Positions 24,886 to 33,985 are shown, numbered from the stretch's first letter. The stretch is 64,000 nucleotides of DNA from Quadrisphaera sp. INWT6 (GCF_015390235.1 NZ_VUOH01000005.1:434001-498000), one strand, 5' to 3'. Program-made: numbers and translations. Notes: a model not told the origin generated them from the sequence alone.

Positions 24886-26997
24886 GTGGTGGTGCAGCAG
24901 CAGGCGTCGGGTCGTGCGCCGGGCGCAGGGCGGTCGGGTGCGGGACGTCCGCCGAGCGCGGGCCCCACCCGGTCGCCCGCCGGGCTCGCCCTGGTGCTGG
25001 GCGTGCCCGTGGCGCTCCTCGCCCTGGTCGTGAGCATGGTCGCCACCGGAGCGGCGGTCCCGGGCGTCCTGGGCGACGCGGGGGCGCTGGTGCGCTGGGG
25101 CCTGCCCGTCGTCCGCACCGCCGGTGACCTGGCCGTCTCCGTGGTGCTCGGCACGCTCCTGCTGATGGCCTTCGCGCTCGTCCCCGACACGGCCGCGTGG
25201 CGCACCGCCGCCCGCCTCGCCGCCGGAGCCGCCGTCGCGTGGGTCCTCGCCGCCGTCGTCCAGCCCGTCCTGTCGTTCGCCGACATCGCCGGCACCCCGC
25301 TCACCGCCCCCGACCTGGGCAGCCAGATCGTGTACTTCCTCACCGAGGTCACCCCGGGCCAGGTGCTGCTCAGCGCCGCGGTGCTCGCGGTGCTCGCCGG
25401 CACCGTCGTGTGCCTCGGCATCACCTCCGCCAGCGGGGCGGGCGCCGCAGCGCTGCTGGTGGCCGCGTCGCTGGTGCCCATCGCCCTCGGCAGCCACGGC
25501 AGCGCCGAGGGCGGCCACCACACCGCCGTGTCCGGGTGGTGGCTGCACGTGCTGGGCGTGGGCGCCTGGGCCGGCGGTCTGGTGGCCCTGGCCGTCGTGG
25601 GACCGCAGCTGGGAGACCGGCTCGCCGTCATCGCCCGCCGCTACTCCGCCCTCGCGCTCGGGTCCTTCGTGCTGGTGGTCGTCTCCGGGCTCGCCAACGG
25701 CTGGGTGCAGGTCGGCGCCACGGCGAGCGGCCTGGTGAGCCCGTACGGCGCGCTGCTCGGGGTCAAGACCGCGGCGACGGTCGCCCTCGGCGCCGCCGGC
25801 TGGGCCCACCGGCGCCACGCCCTGGCCGCCCTGGACGCCCGCGGCGCCGGCGGGCGCGGCGGCTCCGTCGGCTCCGGCACGGCCGGGCGCGCCACCGCGC
25901 AGCGACCGTTCTGGCGCCTCGTCACCGGCGAGGTGGTCCTCATGGCGGCGGTCATCGGCGTCGCCGTCGCCCTCGTGCGCACCGGCCCTCCGGCCTCGGC
26001 CGCCGGCGACGGCCCCCGCACCCTCGCGGCGCAGCTCACCAGCGACGTCGTGCCGCCGCTGCCCGCCACGCTGCCGCGGCTGCTCCTGCAGCCCGCCCCC
26101 GACCTGCTGTGGCTCGTGGCGGCCGGTGCGCTCGTGGTCGCCTACGCCGCCGGTCTGCAGCGACTGCGGGCCCGCGGTGACCGGTGGCCCGTCGGCCGCT
26201 CGATCGCCTGGTTCGCCGGGTGCGCGGTGCTCGCGTGGGTGACCTCGTTCGGGCCCCAGGCCTACATCGACCTGCTGTTCAGCGCCCACATGGTGGCGCA
26301 CATGACGATCATGATGGTGGTGCCGCCGCTGCTCGTCGCGGGAGCGCCCATCACGCTCGCGCTGCGCACCCTGCCCAAGCGCCGCGACGGCAGCCGCGGC
26401 CCGCGGGAGTGGCTCACGGTCCTGGTCCACTCCCGCTGGGCGAGGTCCATCACCAACCCGGTCGTCGCCGCCGTCCTCTTCGCCGGCAGCGTCATCGTCT
26501 TCTACTTCTCGCCGCTGTTCGGGCTGGCGCTCTCCACGCACCTCGGCCACGAGCTGATGGAGGTGCACTTCCTGCTCACCGGGTACCTCTTCGCCTCCGC
26601 GGTGATCGGCGTCGACCCGAGCGAGTGGAAGACCCCGTACGCGCTCCGCCTGGTGCTGCTGCTGGCCACGATGGCCTTCCACGCCTTCTTCGGCGTCTCC
26701 CTGACCACCGGCAACGAGCTGCTCGCCGCCGACTGGTTCTCGCGCCTCGGCCTCGGCGTCGACGCCCTCGCCGACCAGCGCACCGGCGGCGGCATCGCCT
26801 GGGGCATCGGCGAGCTGCCCACCCTGCTGCTCGTCGTCGTGCTGGCGGTGCAGTGGTCGCGCAGCGACGAGAAGGAGCAGAAGCGCCGCGACCGCGCCGC
26901 CGACCGCGACGGCGACGCCGAGCTCGCCGCCTACAACGCGATGCTCGCCGCCCGCTCGGGCACCGGTGGGTCGGGTGCTGGTAGGCAGGAGCAGTGA
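24886..26997 (+). CDS. CopD-CtaG fusion: copper resistance D domain and caa3-type oxidase assembly domain
   Basis: 703 residues, about 15 hydrophobic helices. The N-terminal half is CopD-like (LVRWGLPVVRTAGDLAVSVVLGTLLLM, PIALGSHGSAEGGHHTAVSGWWLHVLGVGAWAGGLVAL, FVLVVVSGLANGWVQVG). The C-terminal half is CtaG/caa3-type cytochrome oxidase assembly (VTSFGPQAYIDLLFSAHMVAHMTIMMVVPPLL, HELMEVHFLLTGYLFASAVIGVDP, AFHAFFGVSLTTGNELLAADWF) with many conserved His and Met residues for copper. It likely delivers copper to an oxidase. The fusion is usual in actinomycetes. The stop overlaps the S9 peptidase start by 4 bases. Confidence 0.9.
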   Translation: MVVQQQASGRAPGAGRSGAGRPPSAGPTRSPAGLALVLGVPVALLALVVSMVATGAAVPGVLGDAGALVRWGLPVVRTAGDLAVSVVLGTLLLMAFALVPDTAAWRTAARLAAGAAVAWVLAAVVQPVLSFADIAGTPLTAPDLGSQIVYFLTEVTPGQVLLSAAVLAVLAGTVVCLGITSASGAGAAALLVAASLVPIALGSHGSAEGGHHTAVSGWWLHVLGVGAWAGGLVALAVVGPQLGDRLAVIARRYSALALGSFVLVVVSGLANGWVQVGATASGLVSPYGALLGVKTAATVALGAAGWAHRRHALAALDARGAGGRGGSVGSGTAGRATAQRPFWRLVTGEVVLMAAVIGVAVALVRTGPPASAAGDGPRTLAAQLTSDVVPPLPATLPRLLLQPAPDLLWLVAAGALVVAYAAGLQRLRARGDRWPVGRSIAWFAGCAVLAWVTSFGPQAYIDLLFSAHMVAHMTIMMVVPPLLVAGAPITLALRTLPKRRDGSRGPREWLTVLVHSRWARSITNPVVAAVLFAGSVIVFYFSPLFGLALSTHLGHELMEVHFLLTGYLFASAVIGVDPSEWKTPYALRLVLLLATMAFHAFFGVSLTTGNELLAADWFSRLGLGVDALADQRTGGGIAWGIGELPTLLLVVVLAVQWSRSDEKEQKRRDRAADRDGDAELAAYNAMLAARSGTGGSGAGRQEQ

Positions 26998-29096
26998 CCG
27001 GTCCCTTCCACGACCTGACGGCGTTCACGCGCCTGCCCCGCACGTCCGGCCTCGCCCTGTCGCCCGACGGCACCCGGCTCGTCACGGCGGTCTCCCTGCT
27101 CGACCAGCGCGGTGGCGGCTCGACGACGTCGCTGTGGGAGGTCGACCCGGCGGGCGAGCGGGCCGCCCGGCGGCTCACCCGCGGCGCGCGGGGCGAGTCC
27201 TCCGCGGTGTTCACCCCCGCCGGTGACCTGCTCTTCACCTCCTCCCGACCCGACCCGGCAGCCGTCGAGGGCGAGGGGGGCGACGACGCCCCCGCCGCCC
27301 TGTGGTGCCTGCCCGCCGGGGGCGGGGAGGCCCGCGTGGTCGCCACCCGGCCCGGCGGGGTCGACGGCGTCGTGGTCGCCCGCGAGGCCGGCACCGTGCT
27401 GCTCGGCAGCCCGACGCTGCCCTCCGCCACCGACGCCGTCGACGACGCGCGCCTGCGGGCCCTGCGCAAGGACACCCGCACCACCGGCGTGCTGCACGAG
27501 GCGAGCCCGGTGCGCGACTGGGACCACGACCTCGGCCCCGACCGCCCGCGCCTGCTGGTGAGCACGGGTGGTGGTCTCGAGGACGTGCTTGCGGGCACCG
27601 GGGGCGCCGCCGGCTCCGGCGCCGACCGGGTGGTCCTGCGCGACCTCACCGGGCACGTCGGCGGCGCCCTGCCCGACGACCCGTCGTGGACCCTCACCGC
27701 CGACGGCTCCACCGCCGTCACCCAGTGGAACGTCGCCGAGCCCCGCGCCGACCACCGGGTGGCCCTCGTGGCCGTCGACGTGGCCACCGGCGAGCGGCGC
27801 ACGCTCCTCGACGACCCCGACTTCGACCACACCTCGCCGGTCGCGGCGCCCACGGGCACCCGGGTGGCGTGCGTGCGGTGGAGGCGCGCGACGCCATCGC
27901 AGTCGATGGACGTCGACGTGGTCGTCGTCGACCCCACCACCGGGGAGAGCACCGTGCTCGCCGCCGGGTGGGACCGCTGGCCGGCGTCGCTGGCGTGGGC
28001 CCCCGACGGCGCCTCGCTGCTCCTCACCGCCGACGACGGCGGGCGCTGCCCCGTCTTCCGCCTGGGTGCCGACGGCGCTGGTGCCGACGCGGTCAAGCGG
28101 CTCACGCCCGACGACGGCGCGTACTCCGACGTCGTCCCCTCGCCCGACGGCGCCTGGGTCTACGCCCTGCGCTCGACCGTGGGCTCCCCGCCGGCCCCGG
28201 TGCGCATCCCCGCCGCCGGCGGCGCGCCCGAGCCGCTGCGGGCGCCCGCGCACGCCCTGGGCGCGTGGGAGCAGGCCGGCCCCGAGCTGCCGGGCACCCT
28301 CACCGAGGTCACCGCCACCGCGGAGGACGGCAGCCCGCTGCGCGCCTGGCTCGCCCTGCCCGGGGGCGCCGGCCCGGACAGCCCCGCCCCGCTGCTGCTG
28401 TGGATCTACGGCGGCCCGCTGAGCAGCTGGAACGCCTGGAGCTGGCGCTGGAACCCGTGGCTGGCCGCGGCCCGCGGGTACGCCGTCCTCCTGCCCGACC
28501 CGGCCCTGTCCACGGGGTACGGCCTCGACTTCGTCCGGCGCGGGCTGGGGCGATGGGGCGCCGAGCCCTACACCGACCTCATGACCATCACCGACGCCGC
28601 GGTCGCCCGCGAGGACGTCGACGCCGAGCGCACCGCCGCGATGGGCGGCTCCTTCGGCGGGTACATGGCCAACTGGGTGGCCGGGCACACCGACAGGTTC
28701 CGCGCCGTCGTCACGCACGCCTCGCTGTGGGCGCTCGACCAGTTCTCGGGCACCACCGACTTCCCCGCCGAGTGGGCGCGGGAGATGAGCGCCGAGATGG
28801 TGCGCGACAACTCCCCGCACGACCACGCCGACGCGATCACCACGCCCGTCCTCGTCATCCACGGGGACGACGACGACCGCGTGCCCGTCGGCGAGGCGCT
28901 GCGCCTCTGGTACGACCTGCTGAGCAGGTCGACCGCACCCGACGGGCGGTCGCCGCACCGCTTCCTGCTCTTCCCCGACGAGGGGCACTGGGTGCTGGGG
29001 GCTGGCAACGCCCGGCTCTGGTACGCCACCGTCTTCGCCTTCCTGGACCAGCACGTGCTGGGCCGGCCCTGGACCGCACCCGAGGAGCTGGGTTGA
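26994..29096 (+). CDS. S9 family peptidase (acylaminoacyl/dipeptidyl peptidase type)
   Basis: 700 residues. An N-terminal seven-bladed beta-propeller (about 1-420, with repeats such as ALSPDGTRLV, SLAWAPDGASLLLTADD and VVPSPDGAWVYALRS) is followed by a C-terminal alpha/beta hydrolase. The catalytic triad is visible as Ser in AAMGGSFGGYMANWV (about residue 553), Asp in VIHGDDDDRVPVGEAL (about 625) and His in FPDEGHWVLG (about 665). No signal peptide is seen, so it acts in the cytoplasm on short peptides. GTGA overlap couples it to CopD-CtaG; the next gene begins within 9 bases. Confidence 0.92.
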   Translation: MTGPFHDLTAFTRLPRTSGLALSPDGTRLVTAVSLLDQRGGGSTTSLWEVDPAGERAARRLTRGARGESSAVFTPAGDLLFTSSRPDPAAVEGEGGDDAPAALWCLPAGGGEARVVATRPGGVDGVVVAREAGTVLLGSPTLPSATDAVDDARLRALRKDTRTTGVLHEASPVRDWDHDLGPDRPRLLVSTGGGLEDVLAGTGGAAGSGADRVVLRDLTGHVGGALPDDPSWTLTADGSTAVTQWNVAEPRADHRVALVAVDVATGERRTLLDDPDFDHTSPVAAPTGTRVACVRWRRATPSQSMDVDVVVVDPTTGESTVLAAGWDRWPASLAWAPDGASLLLTADDGGRCPVFRLGADGAGADAVKRLTPDDGAYSDVVPSPDGAWVYALRSTVGSPPAPVRIPAAGGAPEPLRAPAHALGAWEQAGPELPGTLTEVTATAEDGSPLRAWLALPGGAGPDSPAPLLLWIYGGPLSSWNAWSWRWNPWLAAARGYAVLLPDPALSTGYGLDFVRRGLGRWGAEPYTDLMTITDAAVAREDVDAERTAAMGGSFGGYMANWVAGHTDRFRAVVTHASLWALDQFSGTTDFPAEWAREMSAEMVRDNSPHDHADAITTPVLVIHGDDDDRVPVGEALRLWYDLLSRSTAPDGRSPHRFLLFPDEGHWVLGAGNARLWYATVFAFLDQHVLGRPWTAPEELG

Positions 29097-29104
29097 CCGA
29101 GCAG

Positions 29105-30181
29105 ATGAGCACGCCGACGACCGACCAGCCGACCGACCGGACGGGCACCGCGACCGTCCGCTGGGGCGTGCTCGCCACCGGCAGCATCGCCGCCACCGTG
29201 AGCGGTGACATCGCGCTCGTGCCGGGCGCGGAGCTCGCCGCCGTCGCCTCCCGCGACGCCGGGCGGGCGGCCGCGTTCGCGCACGAGCACGGCTTCGCCC
29301 GGTCCTACGGCTCGTACCGCGAGCTGATCGAGGCCGGTGCCGACCGGTCGGGCGAGACGGGGCTCGACGCCGTCTACATCGCCACCCCGCACGCGCAGCA
29401 CGTCGTGCTGGCCCGGGCGTGCGTCGAGGCGGGGCTGCCGGTGCTCGTGGAGAAGCCCGTCGGCTGCACCGCCGCGGCCACCCGCGGCCTGGCGGAGCTG
29501 GCGCGCGAGCGCGGCGTCTTCGTCATGGAGGCCCTCTGGGCGCGCTTCCAGCCCAACCACGTCCGGCTCCGCGAGGTCCTCGCCAGCGGCGTCATCGGCG
29601 AGGTGCGGTCGGTGGCCGGAGACCTCGGCTTCGCGCTCCCCCACGACCCCGCCCACCGCCTGTGGGACCCCGAGCAGGGCGGGGGCACCCTGCTCGACAC
29701 CGGCGTCTACCCGGTGTCGTTCGCGCAGGGCGTCTTCGGCGGCTCCCCGCAGGCCGTGCACACCGTCGGCGTGCTCTCCGAGAACGGGGTCGACGCCGAG
29801 GCGTCGCTGCTGCTCGACTGGGGCGGAGGCCGCACCGCGCGCCTGGGCTCCACGCTGCTGGCGCACGCCGGTGGTGCCGGCACCATCACCGGCACGAAGG
29901 GCCGCATCGAGGTGGCCGGGCCGCTGCACAAGCCGTCCCGCCTGCAGGTGTGGGCCGAGGGCGTCGGCCGCGACGACGAGCCCAGCGAGGTCGTCGAGCT
30001 GCCCGTGACGGGCCGGGGCTACGTCCACATGGTCGAGCACGTCCACGAGTGCCTGGCCGCCGGGCTGGTGGAGAGCCCCGTCATGCCGATGACCGACTCG
30101 GTCGCCGTCGCCGAGGTGCTCGACACCGCCCTCGACGCCCTCGGCGCCGTCCACCGCGACGACGACACCGCCCTCGTCTGA
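29105..30181 (+). CDS. Gfo/Idh/MocA family oxidoreductase
   Basis: 358 residues. N-terminal Rossmann domain: VRWGVLATGSIAATVSGDI, then AAVASRDAGRAAAFAHEHG and the conserved DAVYIATPHAQHVVLARACVEAGLPVLVEKPVGCTAAATRGL with the family EKP motif. The C-terminal domain has GGGTLLDTGVYPVSF and a catalytic-region His in GYVHMVEHVHECL. These proteins oxidise sugars, inositols or trans-dihydrodiols with NAD(P). ATG 29105 is used; a TTG at 29093 overlapping the S9 stop (TTGA) is a real alternative. It lies downstream of the peptidase with almost no gap. Confidence 0.88.
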   Translation: MSTPTTDQPTDRTGTATVRWGVLATGSIAATVSGDIALVPGAELAAVASRDAGRAAAFAHEHGFARSYGSYRELIEAGADRSGETGLDAVYIATPHAQHVVLARACVEAGLPVLVEKPVGCTAAATRGLAELARERGVFVMEALWARFQPNHVRLREVLASGVIGEVRSVAGDLGFALPHDPAHRLWDPEQGGGTLLDTGVYPVSFAQGVFGGSPQAVHTVGVLSENGVDAEASLLLDWGGGRTARLGSTLLAHAGGAGTITGTKGRIEVAGPLHKPSRLQVWAEGVGRDDEPSEVVELPVTGRGYVHMVEHVHECLAAGLVESPVMPMTDSVAVAEVLDTALDALGAVHRDDDTALV

Positions 30182-30209
30182 CCTCGAACACCCCCGCTGG
30201 AGCCCTCGC

Positions 30210-32261
30210 ATGACCTCATCCGTCCGTGACCACGGACAGCCGGCCTCCTCGGCCACCCCGCCGAAGCGCACCCGGGTCCGCGCCCCCGAGCTCGTGGGCC
30301 GCCGCTGGGTGGGCACGGGCGGGGCCGACCTCTCCCTGGCCGACCTGCGCGGGCGCATCGTGCTGCTCGACTTCTGGACCAGCTGCTGCGTCAACTGCCA
30401 GCACGTGCTCGACGAGCTCCGCGAGCTGGAGCACGAGTTCGCCGACGTCCTCGTCGTCGTCGGGGTGCACTCCCCGAAGTTCGCCCACGAGGGCACCGTC
30501 GAGGCCGTCGACGCCGCCGTCCTGCGCTGGGACGTGCGCCACCCCGTCCTCGACGACCCGCAGCTCACCACCTGGCAGGCTTACGCGGCGCGCGCCTGGC
30601 CGACGCTCACGGTGATCGACCCGGAGGGCTACGTCGTCGCCTCGATGAGCGGTGAGGGCCACGCGCACGGGCTCGGGGTGCTGCTGCGCGAGCTCGTCGC
30701 CGAGCACGAGGCGAAGGGCACGCTGCGCCGCGGCGACGCCCCCTACGTCCCGCCGCCCGCCCCCGACTCCGCCTTCGCGCTGCCCACGGCGCTGCTGCGC
30801 CTCCCGGCCGGCGCCGACGGTCAGCCGGGCGGCTACCTCCTCTCCGACACGGCCCACCACCAGCTCGTGGTCCTGGACGACGACCTCGAGACCGAGCGCG
30901 CCCGCATCGGCACCGGCGAGCGCGGCCTCGTGGACGGCGGCCCCGACCAGTCGCGGCTGTCCGAGCCGGTGGGCCTCGCGCTGCTGCCGCCCGACGTCGC
31001 CGCGCGGGTGGGGTGGGACGTCGCCGTCGCCGACTCCACCAACCACGCCGTCCGCGGGCTGCGCCTGGCCGACCTGTCGCTCGTGACGCTGGCGGGCACC
31101 GGCCGGCAGCTGCGCCGCCGCGAGGGCGGGGGACCGGCGCTCGAGCAGGACCTGTCCACCCCGCTCGACACCGCCTGGTTCGACGACCAGCTCGTCATCG
31201 CCATGGCCGGCGTGCACCAGCTGTGGGCGCTCGACCCGGCCCCGGCGGGCCCGGCCGGCGCCGTCGACGCCACGGGCGGGGTGGTGCGCGTGCTCGCCGG
31301 CACCACCGCCGAGGGGCTGCGCGACGGCGCCGCCGAGCAGGCGTGGTTCGCCCAGACCGGCGCGCTGGAGACCTCCGCCGACGGCCGGCGGTTGTGGGTG
31401 CTGGACTCCGAGACGTCGGCGCTGCGCTGGCTGGAGCGCTCCGGTGACGCTGCTGGTGGGGAGGTCGACCGCGCGGTGAAGGACGTCGACGACGACCGCA
31501 TGGCCAACGTCCTGCCGGTCGCGGGGGCCGGGTACGAGGTCGGCTCCGTCGTCGGCACCGGGCTCTTCGAGTTCGGCCTGCGCGACGGCGACGCCGGCCA
31601 GGCGCTCCTGCAGCACCCCCTCGGCGTCGCGCTGCTGCCCGACGGCTCCGTGGTGGTGGCCGACACCTACAACGGCGCGCTGCGCCGCTACGACCCCCTC
31701 GAGCACGAGGTGACCACCCTCGCCAGCGACCTCGCCGAGCCCACCGCGGTGGCCGTCGAGCTGGACGACGACGGACGCGCGGCCACCTTCGCCGTCGTGG
31801 AGTCCGCGGCGTCGCGGCTCACCCGGCTGCAGGTGCCCGCCGCGGCCTCGAAGCTCGCCGGCGAGGCCCAGCGCGTGAAGCGCCCGCCGACACCCCTGGC
31901 GCCCGGCCCCGTGGCCCTGCGCGTGGCGTTCACCCCGCCGACCGGGCAGAAGCTCGACCACCGCTGGGGCGACCCGACGCGCCTGGTCGTCTCCTCCTCG
32001 CCGGAGGGCCTGCTGAGCGGGGGAGCCGGAGACGCCGAGGGGCTCACCCGCGACCTCGTCATCGACCCCTCCGCCCTCGCGCCGGGCGCGACGGGCGTGC
32101 TGCACGTCTCGGTGCAGGCCGCCGCGTGCGACGGGGACCCGGTCACCGGGGAGGTGCCCGAGTTCGCCGCGTGCCACCTCTACCAGCAGGACTGGGGCAT
32201 CCCGGTCGTGCTCGACGAGGCCGGTCCCTCCGCGCTGGCCCTGGACCTGCGCGGCGCCTGA
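30210..32261 (+). CDS. NHLRC2-like protein: thioredoxin-like domain plus NHL beta-propeller
   Basis: 683 residues. Residues about 35-175 form a TlpA/thioredoxin-like domain (RIVLLDFWTSCCVNCQHVLDELRELE, with CCVNC in place of CxxC, and AARAWPTLTVIDPEGYVV). A six-bladed NHL propeller follows, with strands such as LLSDTAHHQLVVLDDD, VAVADSTNHAVRGLRLADL and LPDGSVVVADTYNGALRRYDP. The C-terminal 110 residues are beta-rich. This domain order matches human NHLRC2 and its bacterial relatives, whose role is poorly known. It is probably co-transcribed with the oxidoreductase (28-base gap). No export signal is seen. Confidence 0.85.
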   Translation: MTSSVRDHGQPASSATPPKRTRVRAPELVGRRWVGTGGADLSLADLRGRIVLLDFWTSCCVNCQHVLDELRELEHEFADVLVVVGVHSPKFAHEGTVEAVDAAVLRWDVRHPVLDDPQLTTWQAYAARAWPTLTVIDPEGYVVASMSGEGHAHGLGVLLRELVAEHEAKGTLRRGDAPYVPPPAPDSAFALPTALLRLPAGADGQPGGYLLSDTAHHQLVVLDDDLETERARIGTGERGLVDGGPDQSRLSEPVGLALLPPDVAARVGWDVAVADSTNHAVRGLRLADLSLVTLAGTGRQLRRREGGGPALEQDLSTPLDTAWFDDQLVIAMAGVHQLWALDPAPAGPAGAVDATGGVVRVLAGTTAEGLRDGAAEQAWFAQTGALETSADGRRLWVLDSETSALRWLERSGDAAGGEVDRAVKDVDDDRMANVLPVAGAGYEVGSVVGTGLFEFGLRDGDAGQALLQHPLGVALLPDGSVVVADTYNGALRRYDPLEHEVTTLASDLAEPTAVAVELDDDGRAATFAVVESAASRLTRLQVPAAASKLAGEAQRVKRPPTPLAPGPVALRVAFTPPTGQKLDHRWGDPTRLVVSSSPEGLLSGGAGDAEGLTRDLVIDPSALAPGATGVLHVSVQAAACDGDPVTGEVPEFAACHLYQQDWGIPVVLDEAGPSALALDLRGA

Positions 32262-32296
32262 CCCGCCCGGGGGCGTCACCGCCGGAGCGGTGGTGG

Positions 32297-32878
32297 TCAG
32301 CGGTACTGGCTGACCATCACCGCGGTGGTGCCCGGCTCCAGCGGGTGGAAGGTGTGGGGCAGGTCCGCGGGGTAGGCGACGTAGTCGCCCGGGCCCAGCT
32401 CCACCGGGTCGTCGGCGATGCCCGCGAGCGCCCGGCCGGTGGCGATGACGAGGTGCTCGACCGTGCCGGTGGCGTGGGGCTCGGAGTCGCGAGGTGCACC
32501 GGGCTCCGCAGCGATGCGGTAGAGGTCGAAGCTGACGCCCGGCGTGCTCGCGGCGAGCAGGGTCGCGCGGAACGCGGCGCTCTCGGCGGCGAGCGTCGGC
32601 CCCTCCCCGGCGCGCAGCACGCGCACTGCGGGGGCGGGCGGGTCGACCAGGGCGGAGAACGGCACCCCGAGCGCCGTGGCCAGCGACCACAGCGTCTCCA
32701 CGCTCGGGTTGGCCGAGCCCGACTCCAGCTGCGACAGCGTCGACTTGGCGACGCCGGCCCGGGTGGCGAGGTCGCCCATCGTCAGGCCGGAGCGCTGGCG
32801 GTGCTGGCGCAGCGCCGCCGCGATGGCAGCGATCGGCGCTCCACCCTGCACCGACGCCTTGTTCGGTTCGTCGGTCAT
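32297..32878 (-). CDS. XRE-family regulator with C-terminal cupin domain
   Basis: 193 residues. The N-terminal helix-turn-helix is IAAALRQHRQRSGLTMGDLATRAGVAKSTLSQLESGSANPSVETLWSLATALGVPFS. The C-terminal cupin_2 domain is VEHLVIATGRALAGIADDPVELGPGDYVAYPADLPHTFHPLEPGTTAVMV. This fusion (SutR/PuuR-like) usually senses a small ligand in the cupin. It is divergent from azlCD, and two GTTCG-N6-CGAAC repeats lie in the shared region, the nearer only 4 bases upstream of its ATG; it probably controls itself and azlCD. Confidence 0.9.
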   Translation of the reverse strand: MTDEPNKASVQGGAPIAAIAAALRQHRQRSGLTMGDLATRAGVAKSTLSQLESGSANPSVETLWSLATALGVPFSALVDPPAPAVRVLRAGEGPTLAAESAAFRATLLAASTPGVSFDLYRIAAEPGAPRDSEPHATGTVEHLVIATGRALAGIADDPVELGPGDYVAYPADLPHTFHPLEPGTTAVMVSQYR

Positions 32879-32881
32879 GCG

Positions 32882-32944
32882 GTTCGCCTTGACGAACGTC
32901 GTCCCATGCCCCCATCCTCGCAGAGTGCGTTCGTTGAACCGAAC
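32882..32944. promoter_or_regulatory. Twin operator GTTCG-N6-CGAAC for the XRE-cupin regulator
   Basis: Two identical-pattern inverted repeats, GTTCG-N6-CGAAC, lie at 32882-32897 and 32929-32944, 47 bases apart centre to centre, in the divergent region. The second overlaps the azlC start region. A further GTTCGGTTCG stretch lies inside the start of the regulator gene near 32861. Confidence 0.7.
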
Positions 32945-33656
32945 ACCCGGGCTCGCCAACCGGATCCGGAGCGTCGACAGGGAGCTCCTGCGCGACGTCC
33001 TCCTGGTCTGCGCCGCCGACGGCGTGGTGGGCCTGTCCTTCGGCGCCGTGGCCGTCGCCTCCGGTGCCCCGCTGTGGCTGCCCGTGCTGCTGTCCGTCGT
33101 CGTCTTCGCCGGGGCCAGCCAGTTCGTCTTCGTCGCCCTCGTCACCGGGGGCAGCTCGCCCCTGGTCGCTGCCCTGACCGGCACCGTGCTCAACGCCCGC
33201 ATGGTGCCGCTGGGGATGGGCGTCGCCGACGTCGTCCCGCGCAGCGGCTGGCGCAGGCTGCTGGCGGCTCACCTGCTCACGGACGAGTCCGCGGCGTTCA
33301 CCCTGCCCCGCCGCGACCCGGGGGAGCGGCGCTCGGCGTTCTGGCTGACGGGGGTCCTGCTGTTCGTGCTGTGGAACCTCGGCGTCATGGTCGGAGCCGG
33401 CCTCGGTGGCACGGTGCTGGCCTCGGTCGACCCCGCCGACCTCGGGCTCGACGCCGCGTTCCCCGCGGTGCTGCTCGCGCTGCTGGTCCCCGCGCTGCGG
33501 ACGCGCGCCGACCGCCGCACCGCGGTCGCCGGGGCCGCCGTCGCCGTGGCTGCGGTCCCGGTGCTCCCGGTCGGGCTCCCCGCGGTCGCTGCCGTGCTCG
33601 GGGTGCTCGCCGGGCGCTCGGGAGCGCGCACCGGCCGACGGGGGGAGGGCTCGTGA
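32925..33656 (+). CDS. azlC: AzlC family large subunit of branched-chain amino acid exporter
   Basis: About 243 residues, seven or eight helices. The AzlC pattern is visible: RDVLLVCAADGVVGLSFGAVAVASGAPLWLPVLLSVVVFAGASQFVFVALVTGGSSPLVAALTGTVLNARMVPLGMGVADVV, then LLTDESAAFTL. With AzlD it exports branched-chain amino acids (as BrnFE). The start is not certain: GTG 32925 has CATCCT 6 bases upstream but lies before the second operator repeat; starts further inside are possible. It overlaps azlD by 4 bases. Confidence 0.88.
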   Translation: MRSLNRTPGLANRIRSVDRELLRDVLLVCAADGVVGLSFGAVAVASGAPLWLPVLLSVVVFAGASQFVFVALVTGGSSPLVAALTGTVLNARMVPLGMGVADVVPRSGWRRLLAAHLLTDESAAFTLPRRDPGERRSAFWLTGVLLFVLWNLGVMVGAGLGGTVLASVDPADLGLDAAFPAVLLALLVPALRTRADRRTAVAGAAVAVAAVPVLPVGLPAVAAVLGVLAGRSGARTGRRGEGS

Positions 33657-33985
33657 CCTGGGGGGCGGAGCACTGGGTGGGGCTGGGCGTCCTCGCCGTC
33701 GCCACCTTCGCGCTGCGACTGCTGGGTCCCTGGCTCGCTGCGCGGGTCGGGGGAGGGGCGCGCGCCGAGAGCACCGACGCGCTGCTGGCGGGCCTCGCCG
33801 TCGCCGTCCTCGCCGGGCTCGTGGTGACGCAGGCGCTCTTCGACGGCCGCGAGGCCGCGGGGTGGGCCCGTCCTCTCGGCGTCGTCGTCGCCGGGGTCCT
33901 GGTGTGGCGGCGCGCGCCGTTCCTCGCGGTGGTCCTCGCCGCGGCGGCCACCACGGCGCTGCTGCGCCTGCTCGGCCTCCCCTGA
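33653..33985 (+). CDS. azlD: AzlD family small subunit of branched-chain amino acid exporter
   Basis: 110 residues with three or four helices (WVGLGVLAVATFALRLLGPWLA, DALLAGLAVAVLAGLVVTQALF, LGVVVAGVLVWRRAPFLAVVLAAAATTALLRLLG). Size and the TFALR plus C-terminal VAAxTTALLR-type pattern fit AzlD. GTGA overlap with azlC shows translational coupling; the two subunits act together in the membrane. Confidence 0.85.
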   Translation: MTWGAEHWVGLGVLAVATFALRLLGPWLAARVGGGARAESTDALLAGLAVAVLAGLVVTQALFDGREAAGWARPLGVVVAGVLVWRRAPFLAVVLAAAATTALLRLLGLP

